From assembly GCA_029821495.1 (NCBI GenBank), contig JALGTG010000010.1:6083-42345 (forward strand): a stretch of 36,263 bases of DNA, in the 5' to 3' direction. Below are positions 9,142 through 16,213 of the stretch, piece after piece (position 1 is the stretch's first letter; each line of letters opens with the position of its first letter). This DNA comes from Candidatus Hebobacteria bacterium. GTDB taxonomy: Bacteria > Armatimonadota > Hebobacteria > Hebobacterales > Hebobacteraceae. The translations under genes were made by a program, and so were the position numbers. Under the pieces are notes generated by a model that was not told the origin of the DNA, did not search any database, and saw nothing but the letters and a program-made list of their open reading frames with translations.

Positions 9142-9309
9142 GCTTCTGCACAACGGACAAGCCCACACCTGCCGCCACTCACCTGCCTCCCGCTTACTCC
9201 GTCAAGAGGACTGGACGGCCCACTACAAATGAGGCATACTTACGTACGTCGATCCCGCCGCGCACCGCGGGCACAAAGCAAACGACACAGCACCAATCAC
9301 GGTCCGTCG

Positions 9310-10218
9310 ATGGAAACACACACATCTGAGACTATCGCCCAAGACGAAACACACACATCTGAGACTATCGCCCAAGACGCAGCAGCACACCCGGCTGTAC
9401 CCCCCGACCGTGTCTTCACCGGCCACCCCGTCAAGCTGCCCATCAACGGCGGCGGCTCCGCTGGCAGCCGAGCTTCGGCTGGCAGCCGACCTTCGGCATT
9501 CGAAGGCCCCCTCGACCTGCTGCTCTACCTCATCGAGCGCGAAGAGATAGACATCTTCGACATTCCCATCGAGCACATCACCAACCAATACCTCCAGTAC
9601 CTGAACCAGCTCGAATCCCTCAACATTGAAGTCTGCGGTGAGTTCCTCGTCATGGCCGCGCAGCTCCTCGAGATCAAGTCCCGCATGCTTCTCCCTCAGC
9701 CCGAGCGCCTCGACGAGGAAGAGGACGAGGTCGGCGACCCCCGTGCCGCACTCGTCGCACGTCTCATCGAGTACCGCCGCTACAAGACCGTCGCCGACGA
9801 ACTCCGCGCCCGAGCCGACATCCAGCGCTTCGTCTTCTCCCGGCGCAACCTCGTCAACGGGAACGGCAATGGCAACGGCCATCACGACCATCCCTACCTG
9901 ATGCTCAACCAGGTCTCCACCTTCGACCTCTGGGCCGCATTCCAGTCCGTCCTCAGCCGCGTCGCCGATGCCCGCTCCGACGGCGAACTCGTCCGGCCCC
10001 GCTTCACCGTCGGCCAGAAGGTCGCCGTCATTGTCGCTCGGCTCCGCTGGGCCAAGGAAGGCATCCTCTTCGTTGACCTCTTCGACGAAGACTCCACCCG
10101 GGCCGAGCTGATCGTCACCTTCCTGGCACTGCTGGAGCTCATCCGCCTCCGCCGAATCCGCGTCGCCCAAGAACGTCTATTCGGAGACATCCGCGTCTAC
10201 CCAATGAACGCTGCCTAG
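9310..10218 (+). CDS. scpA: Segregation and condensation protein A, with a repetitive low-complexity N-terminal extension
   Basis: FEGPLDLLLYLIEREEIDIFDIPIEHITNQYLQYL, GEFLVMAAQLLEIKSRMLLP, TFLALLELIRLRRIRVAQERLFGDIRVYP. An alternative upstream start exists at 9229. Confidence 0.92.
   Translation: METHTSETIAQDETHTSETIAQDAAAHPAVPPDRVFTGHPVKLPINGGGSAGSRASAGSRPSAFEGPLDLLLYLIEREEIDIFDIPIEHITNQYLQYLNQLESLNIEVCGEFLVMAAQLLEIKSRMLLPQPERLDEEEDEVGDPRAALVARLIEYRRYKTVADELRARADIQRFVFSRRNLVNGNGNGNGHHDHPYLMLNQVSTFDLWAAFQSVLSRVADARSDGELVRPRFTVGQKVAVIVARLRWAKEGILFVDLFDEDSTRAELIVTFLALLELIRLRRIRVAQERLFGDIRVYPMNAA
9313..9378 (+). repeat. 33-bp tandem duplication (2 copies) in the scpA 5' coding region
   Basis: GAAACACACACATCTGAGACTATCGCCCAAGAC occurs at 9313-9345 and 9346-9378, encoding (ETHTSETIAQD)x2. 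Confidence 0.97.
9460..9495 (+). repeat. 18-bp tandem repeat with embedded palindrome in scpA
   Basis: GCTGGCAGCCGAGCTTCG / GCTGGCAGCCGACCTTCG. Contains CAGCCGA-gct-TCGGCTG. Confidence 0.9.
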
Positions 10219-10224
10219 CCTCAC

Positions 10225-10840
10225 ATGACCGAGCAGGAGCGAGACACAGAACAGAGCTGTCAGCACGAGGATCAGAGCTCCGAGAAGCTCGCCGCCCTCG
10301 AAGCCGTCCTCTTCATGGCGGCCGAACCCATCCCCTCCGCCGAGCTGGCCGAAATCCTCGAGGTCACGCCTGAGCAGGCTGACCTCCTGCTTCGCCAGCT
10401 CGAGGCCGCATGCGAGCGCGGCGGCATTCAGGTCACCCGCGTCGCCGGCGGCTATCAGGTCTGCACCCGCCCCGAGTACGGCCCCTACGTAGCCAAACTC
10501 CACAAGCCCGAGCGCTTTCCGCCCGGAGATAGAAGCCATCCGCGGCGTCAACTCCGACTCCCCCATTGACACTCTCGCCCAGTACGAGCTCATCCGCGAG
10601 GCCGGTCGGAAGGACACCCCGGGGCGACCCGTGCTCTATCGCACAACCGACAACTTCCTCGGACACTTCGGCCTCAACTCCGTCGAGGACCTCCCTCAGC
10701 TCGACTCCATCCCGGTGGACGAGACCGAGGCCGGCGCTGACGCATCACCCCAGGTGGATGCCGACCCGGCCGACCAGCCACAGCCCGACCTGGAGGCCGG
10801 AGGCGACACTGCGGAAGCCGGCGAGCAACCGTCAGAATGA
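10225..10840 (+). pseudogene. scpB: scpB (segregation and condensation protein B), interrupted by a frameshifting internal deletion
   Basis: Frame 1 (10225-10518) encodes LAALEAVLFMAAEPIPSAELAEIL...TRPEYGPYVAKLHKPERF. Frame 2 (from 10520) resumes RPEIEAIRGVNSDSPIDTLAQYELIREAGRKDTPGRPVLYRTTDNFLGHFGLNSVEDLP. The expected ALETLAIIAYRQPIT-type helix between them is absent. Confidence 0.85.
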
Positions 10841-12057
10841 GGTGCATTCCGCCCGCCCGCCCCCTCTCACTGCTCCTCGGAGTCACCGCGCTCCTCGCCT
10901 GCCGCTCTATCCCGGCATTCTCCGCTCCTCCTCCCATTCAGGCCCGCGCCGCTGTCCTCTTGGATGTCGAGACCGGCACCGTCCTCTTCCAGCAGAACAT
11001 GCACCAGTCCCGTCCCTTTGCCAGCACCACGAAGATCATGACCGCTCTGCTGGCACTGGAGAACTGCAGCCTCGACGACCTGGTGTCCATGAGCCCCACT
11101 GCCGCTGCCGTGCAAGGATCCTCTCTCTACCTCGATGCCGGCCAGGTCATGCGACTCGACGATCTCCTTGCCGCCGTCCTCCTCCGCTCCGCCAACGACG
11201 CGGCCATCGCCATCGCCGAGCACATCTCCGGCAGCGTTCCCGCCTTCGCCAGCCTCATGAATGAGCGCGCCCGCCAGCTCGGCGCCACCGATACCCACTT
11301 CGTCAACCCCCACGGCCTGCACGACCGCGACCACCGTTCCTCCGCCTACGATCTCGCCCTCATCACCCGCAGGGCACTCGAACACCCGCGCTTCCGCGAA
11401 CTCGTCGCCGCCGAGAAGCTCGACATTCAAGTCCCCACCGATCCCTCGGGCCTCCGCAGGCTCCACAACCACAATAAGCTCCTCCGGCGGGCCGACTTCG
11501 TGGATGGAGTCAAGACCGGCTACGTCAACGAGTCCGGCCAGTGCCTCGTCGCCTCCGGCACCGAGGACGGCCGGCAGCTTGTCGCCGTCCTCCTCGACAG
11601 TCCCGACATCTACCGCGAGGCCCTCTCACTCCTCCGATACGGCTTCGCGGACTTCGACAAGAAGGTCTTCGCGGAGCCCGGCGACGCCCTCGGCCGCGCC
11701 ACCATTCGCGGCGGTACCGAGCCCTCTGTGTCCGCCGTCTGTCAGGGGACCCTTGTCACAGTCGTTGGCCCCGATCTGGCCGACCAGCCCAGGCTCGAGG
11801 TCACTCTCAACGGCCCCTTGCCGGCCCCGGTCGCCCAGGGCGACCCCGTCGGCCAAGTCCGCCTCGTCGCTGGCAGGACCGTCCTCGCCCGCGCGCCCCT
11901 CGTCGCCGGCCAGGCCATCAGCCGGGCCCTCTTCCCGATTGTCGCTGTCTGGACTCTCCGCTCGCTCGTCGTAGTCGTGATCCTCGCGCTTCTCATCAGA
12001 CAGTATGCAAAGGCTGTCCAAGCTAATCGCAGACGCCGGCTCCGCCTCCCGTCGTAA
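10837..12057 (+). CDS. D-alanyl-D-alanine carboxypeptidase (PBP5/DacF-like, S11)
   Basis: STTKIMTALLALE (SxxK), LRSANDAAIAIAEHISGS (SxN), DGVKTGYVNESGQCLVAS (KTG), N-terminal signal peptide. Confidence 0.95.
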   Translation: MRCIPPARPLSLLLGVTALLACRSIPAFSAPPPIQARAAVLLDVETGTVLFQQNMHQSRPFASTTKIMTALLALENCSLDDLVSMSPTAAAVQGSSLYLDAGQVMRLDDLLAAVLLRSANDAAIAIAEHISGSVPAFASLMNERARQLGATDTHFVNPHGLHDRDHRSSAYDLALITRRALEHPRFRELVAAEKLDIQVPTDPSGLRRLHNHNKLLRRADFVDGVKTGYVNESGQCLVASGTEDGRQLVAVLLDSPDIYREALSLLRYGFADFDKKVFAEPGDALGRATIRGGTEPSVSAVCQGTLVTVVGPDLADQPRLEVTLNGPLPAPVAQGDPVGQVRLVAGRTVLARAPLVAGQAISRALFPIVAVWTLRSLVVVVILALLIRQYAKAVQANRRRRLRLPS

Positions 12058-12769
12058 GGCCGCCGACCTAGTCCGGGCAGGGCGCGTCCGGGTGGATGGC
12101 GAGGTCGTCACCGACCCCGGCATCCAGGTTGACCCAGCCGCCTCCCGGGTCGAGTTGGATCGCCGCCTCCTCCGCGCACAGCCCAAGCGCTACCTCCTGC
12201 TCAACAAGCCCCGCGGCCCCCTCTCCGCAGTCGCGGACCAGCGCGGTCGCACCACCGTCATCGACCTGCTCGGGGATACTCAGGAGCGCCTCTATCCCGC
12301 CGGCCGCCTCGACGCGGACACGGAAGGCATCCTCTTGATCACAAACGACGGGGACCTCACATACCGCCTCACCCATCCCCGCTACGGAGTCGAGAAAGTA
12401 TACCGGGCGGAGGTCAGGGGGCGTCCCTCCCGCGCCGCCATCCGGCGGCTCTCCCAGGGCGTCCTTCTCGATGACGGTCCCTCAGGACCCGCCCGCGTCC
12501 GTTTGCTGAGGGCCGGGCGCGATACATCTCTCGTCGAGCTCACCGTTCACTCCGGACGGAAGCGCATGATCCGCCGCATGCTCAAGGCCGTCGGCCACCC
12601 GGTCCGCGCCTTGCAGCGAACTCGCATCGGCCCTCTGACCCTGGGTGATCTCTACCCTGGGCAGTGGCGCTCGCTCACCGACGACGAAGTGGCGCAGCTC
12701 CGGAGGTGCGTAAACCAGAACGCCGCCCCCCCTGGGGGGACGGCGCCTCGAAATCAGACTCATCGGTGA
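12005..12769 (+). CDS. rluB: 23S rRNA pseudouridine synthase, RluB/RsuA family
   Basis: S4 domain MQRLSKLIADAGSASRRKAADLVRAGRVRVDG, YPAGRLDADTEGILLITNDGDLTYRLTHPRYGVEKVY, GRKRMIRRMLKAVGHPV. Confidence 0.93.
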   Translation: MQRLSKLIADAGSASRRKAADLVRAGRVRVDGEVVTDPGIQVDPAASRVELDRRLLRAQPKRYLLLNKPRGPLSAVADQRGRTTVIDLLGDTQERLYPAGRLDADTEGILLITNDGDLTYRLTHPRYGVEKVYRAEVRGRPSRAAIRRLSQGVLLDDGPSGPARVRLLRAGRDTSLVELTVHSGRKRMIRRMLKAVGHPVRALQRTRIGPLTLGDLYPGQWRSLTDDEVAQLRRCVNQNAAPPGGTAPRNQTHR

Positions 12770-12784
12770 ACCACGCTCAGCAGC

Positions 12785-12976
12785 TCAGGCCGCGCGCGTC
12801 ACCTTCCCGGCCTTCAGGCACTTCGCGCATACTCGCAGCCTCACCGGCTTCCCCTTCTGCACTGCCTTCACTCGCTGCAAGTTCGGAAGCCACCGCCGCT
12901 TCGTCCGCACGTGCGAGTGGCTGACATTGTACCCGGTCTGCGGTCCCTTACCGCATACAGCACATCTTCTGGCCAT
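12785..12976 (-). CDS. rpmB: 50S ribosomal protein L28 (Cys4 zinc-ribbon form)
   Basis: [63 protein letters not shown]. The start is internal to the track ORF 12785..13072. Confidence 0.95.
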   Translation of the reverse strand: MARRCAVCGKGPQTGYNVSHSHVRTKRRWLPNLQRVKAVQKGKPVRLRVCAKCLKAGKVTRAA

Positions 12977-13012
12977 AAGAAAGCTCCCGTTTGATGTCGA
13001 ACTGGACAACTT

Positions 13013-13042
13013 ATGATAGCATACATGGGCGACCCACAGCAA
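13013..13042 (-). promoter_or_regulatory. Putative sigma70 promoter for rpmB (TTGCTG-N18-TATCAT)
   Basis: Minus strand: TTGCTG (complement 13037-13042), 18 nt, TATCAT (complement 13013-13018) with TGC extension. Confidence 0.55.
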
Positions 13043-13065
13043 CCAGTGCCCGGCCGCCCCCGGCA

Positions 13066-14256
13066 ATGACACTTCGCGACATCCGCAACATCATAACACC
13101 AGCACCGCCCCTCGCGGCCGACGCCACAGTCGCCAAGGCGATCCGCCTGGCGCGCGCTCGCTCCCTGCCGGCCCTGCCGGTCGCAGAGCGCGCCCAGCTC
13201 ATCGGAATCGTCGAGGAGGCCGACCTCATCCGTCTCGCCGCAGAGGCCGCCGACCCCGGCACGGCCGCACGGGAAATCCGAGTGGCCCAGATCATGCGTC
13301 CCATAGAACTCATCGCCTCCGACACCCAGCCTCTCGGCGACATCGCCCGGGCGCTCCATTCCTCCTCCACGGCCGCCGTGCCCGTGGTCGCTCCCGACGG
13401 CCGCTACCTCGGCATGCTGCTGCGCCGCGACCTCCTCGCAGCCATCACCGGCCAGCCTCACACCCCTCCCATCGCCGGCCTCGCCACCCCCTTTGGCGTG
13501 TACCTGACCACTGGCGCCCTTCGCGCCGGAGCCAACGACCTCGCTCTCGCTTCCACCGGCGCGGCCCTCATGGCCCTCAACCTCCTGGCCAGCAGCATCA
13601 TCTACGCTCTCGTCTGGCTCCTCAGCAAGCTCTTCTCGGGCCCCCTCGCGGTTGCCGCGGCCGAACCGTCGCGTGTGGTCGAGGTGGTGGCATCTCTCAC
13701 CTTGTACGGGCTCTGGATGGCCGTATTCCTTGCCCTTCTTCGCCTCTCCCCCCTGACCCGCATCCACGGCGCAGAGCACATGGTCGTTCACGCCATTGAG
13801 GAAGGGGAGGACCTAGTCCCGGAGAAACTGAGGGCCATGCCTCGGGTGCACTCGCGCTGTGGCACGAACCTAATGGCGCTTCTGATTCTGCTTGTCATTG
13901 CGGACCAATTCCTCTCCTCCCTCGCCGGAGGCCTCGGCGAACCCGCTCGTCTCGCCGCGCTCGTCGCCCTGGTGGCCATTGTGTTGCTCACTTGGCGCAG
14001 GCTCGGCGCCGGCCTCCAGCGATGGGTGACGACCCGCCAGCCCTCCGAACGCCAGCTCGCCCGAGCCGGCGGAGTAGGGGAGGACCTTCTCCGGCAGGTC
14101 CGCGCCCATCCCGGCGCGCGCGTCTCCTTCCGCCGCCGCCTCTGGAACAGCGGCTTCCCACAGGTCCTGTCGGGATTTGCCGCGGTGGCCGTTCTAGTCT
14201 ACTATGGGGGTCCTCTACTGAGCACGGCTTGGACCTGGCTCAGAGGACTGTCATAA
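13066..14256 (+). CDS. CBS-domain pair fused to a DUF1385-like membrane protein
   Basis: N-terminus has CBS-like repeats ([27 protein letters not shown] and [26 protein letters not shown]). C-terminus has [38 protein letters not shown] plus TM segments, typical of DUF1385. Confidence 0.8.
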   Translation: MTLRDIRNIITPAPPLAADATVAKAIRLARARSLPALPVAERAQLIGIVEEADLIRLAAEAADPGTAAREIRVAQIMRPIELIASDTQPLGDIARALHSSSTAAVPVVAPDGRYLGMLLRRDLLAAITGQPHTPPIAGLATPFGVYLTTGALRAGANDLALASTGAALMALNLLASSIIYALVWLLSKLFSGPLAVAAAEPSRVVEVVASLTLYGLWMAVFLALLRLSPLTRIHGAEHMVVHAIEEGEDLVPEKLRAMPRVHSRCGTNLMALLILLVIADQFLSSLAGGLGEPARLAALVALVAIVLLTWRRLGAGLQRWVTTRQPSERQLARAGGVGEDLLRQVRAHPGARVSFRRRLWNSGFPQVLSGFAAVAVLVYYGGPLLSTAWTWLRGLS

Positions 14257-14266
14257 CGGAGCAGCA

Positions 14267-15940
14267 ATGCCCAGAGATCTACTCACCCAAGCACTCTCAC
14301 ATGCCCTGACCCAAGCCCAGAACGCGGGCGACCTCCCCAAGTCCGCCGCCGTCGAGGTGGAACTCCAGATCCCGCGCGACCCCCGCCATGGCGACTTCTC
14401 CAGCAGCCTGGCCATGGCGCTGGCCAGCGAGACCGGCCGCCCCGCCCGCGAGATTGCCGAGACCATCGTCCGCCACCTCGATCTCCCCGCTGACATCGCA
14501 AGCAGTGTCGGAATCGCCGGGCCCGGCTTCATCAACTTCCTCCTTTCCCCGGTCTGGCTGCGCGGCGTCGTTCGCACGGCATTGGAGGAGGGCGAAGACT
14601 ACGGCCGCTCCAACACCGGCCAGGGCAAGCGCCTCCTCCTCGAGTTCGTCAGCGCCAACCCCACCGGCCCCGTCGCCGTCGTCCAGGGCCGTGCCGCCGC
14701 CATCGGCGATGCCCTCGCCCGCCTCTTCGAGCGCACCGGCTGGGCGGTCTCCCGCGAATACTACGTCAACGATGCCACCAACAGCACCCAGGTCCAGCGC
14801 TTCGCCGAGACCCTAGAGGCTCGCTACCTCCAGCAGCTCGGCAAAGAAGCTCCCGTCCCTGAGGACGGCTACCAGGGAGACTACGTGGTCGAGATGGCCG
14901 AGCAGCTTGTTGCCGCCGAGGGCGACACCTACCTATCCATGTCTCACGAACAGCGTCTCGCCGCGCTCTCCGAGTACTGCCTCAAGGAGATAGTATCCGG
15001 CCAGCAGCACGACATGGCCGCTTTCGGCATCAACTTCGACACCTGGTTCATGGAGAGTTCACTTCACGAAGACGACCAGGTGAGCAAGGCCGTAGAGACC
15101 CTAAAGTCGGCCGGCCATGCTTACGAGGCCGACGACGCCCTCTGGCTCAAGGCCACCGACTTCGGCGACGACCAGGACCACGTCCTCGTGCGCAGGGACG
15201 GCCGCCCCACCTACCTCGCCGCCGACATCGCCTACCACAAGAACAAGTTCGACCGCGGCTTCGACCGCCTCATTGACATCTGGGGACCCGACCATCAGGG
15301 CCACGTCCGTCGGACCAAGGCGGGCGTACGGGCCCTCGGCTACGACCCCTCCCGCTTCGAGATCCTCATCCACCAGTGGGTCCGGCTCTTCCGCGGGGCC
15401 GAGATGGTCCGCATGTCCAAGCGCGCCGGCGACATCGTTCCCCTCTCCGGCCTCATCGAGGATGTCGGCTCCGACGCGGCTCGCTTCTTCTTCCTCATGC
15501 AGTCCATGGAGAGCCACCTCGACTTCGACCTCGAACTCGCCAAGAAGCAGGCCGCCGACAATCCCGTCTACTACGTCCAGTACGCGCACGCCCGCATCTG
15601 CAGCATCCTGCGCGAGGCCGAGGAGCGAGGCGTGTCACTCCCGAACATTGCCGACGTCAACCTCGACCGCCTCGAACATGCTGACGAACTCACCCTCATC
15701 CGCAAGCTCGCCGATCTGCCCTATGAGGTAAGCCAGGCCGCCTCCCGCTACGAGCCCCACCGCATGACCCGCTACGCGCGCGAGCTTGCCTCCACCTTCC
15801 ACGGCTTCTACACCAACTGCCGCGTCCTCAGCGACGACGCCGACCTGACCGCCGCCCGCCTCGCCCTCGTCCAGGCCGCCCTTACAGCCCTCCGCATCGC
15901 CCTCAACATCATCGGCGTCTCCGCCCCAGAGAAGATGTAG
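14267..15940 (+). CDS. argS: Arginyl-tRNA synthetase
   Basis: GDFSSSLAMALA, GPGFINFLL, LLEFVSANPTGPVAVVQGRAAAIGDALARLFERTGW, EYYVNDATNSTQVQRFAET, MSKRAGDIVPLSGLIEDVGSDAARFFFL, DALR-like C-terminal helical domain. Confidence 0.95.
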   Translation: MPRDLLTQALSHALTQAQNAGDLPKSAAVEVELQIPRDPRHGDFSSSLAMALASETGRPAREIAETIVRHLDLPADIASSVGIAGPGFINFLLSPVWLRGVVRTALEEGEDYGRSNTGQGKRLLLEFVSANPTGPVAVVQGRAAAIGDALARLFERTGWAVSREYYVNDATNSTQVQRFAETLEARYLQQLGKEAPVPEDGYQGDYVVEMAEQLVAAEGDTYLSMSHEQRLAALSEYCLKEIVSGQQHDMAAFGINFDTWFMESSLHEDDQVSKAVETLKSAGHAYEADDALWLKATDFGDDQDHVLVRRDGRPTYLAADIAYHKNKFDRGFDRLIDIWGPDHQGHVRRTKAGVRALGYDPSRFEILIHQWVRLFRGAEMVRMSKRAGDIVPLSGLIEDVGSDAARFFFLMQSMESHLDFDLELAKKQAADNPVYYVQYAHARICSILREAEERGVSLPNIADVNLDRLEHADELTLIRKLADLPYEVSQAASRYEPHRMTRYARELASTFHGFYTNCRVLSDDADLTAARLALVQAALTALRIALNIIGVSAPEKM

Positions 15941-15978
15941 GACACATGTCCGCCAAGGCGGATGCCCGCCGCTACATG

Positions 15979-16004
15979 TCACCCTGAGCGTTAGCGAAGG
16001 GTCC
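15979..16004. repeat. Dispersed TCAYCCTGAGCG...GAAGG-type motif
   Basis: TCACCCTGAGCGTTAGCGAAGGGTCC, variant of the TCATCCTGAGCGAAGTCGAAGGATCT motif at 34597-34622. Confidence 0.5.
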
Positions 16005-16066
16005 CGCCGTCAGCACACAGGACAGGACACATGCTCCTGCCCACGCATCTCGCTCCCCGTCCGTAC

Positions 16067-16137
16067 GGCAGGAGCCCCTAGGCCGCTGAAAGCGGCCGGG
16101 GTGGCGGCCCGAAGGACTTAGCCACGTGTCTCCTGCC
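16067..16137. repeat. Nested palindromic element: GGCAGGAG/CTCCTGCC arms enclosing GGCCGCT-gaa-AGCGGCC and GTGGCGG...CTTAGCCAC hairpins
   Basis: GGCAGGAG 16067-16074, GGCCGCTgaaAGCGGCC 16081-16097, GTGGC...GCCAC 16101-16125, CTCCTGCC 16130-16137. Confidence 0.85.
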
Positions 16138-16213
16138 CATCCATCTCCCTCGCACTCCGCAGGCTTTCCCCCCGCCCTGTCGAACCCAACCGCGGCACCA
16201 AGCCCATCTCGTT

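Noticed and set aside
12720-12747. Bidirectional terminator between convergent rluB and rpmB (GCCGCCCCCCCTGGGGGGACGGC)
   Set aside because: A hairpin is possible, but it lies within the rluB 3' coding end and has no U-tract on either strand, so the evidence is too weak to call.
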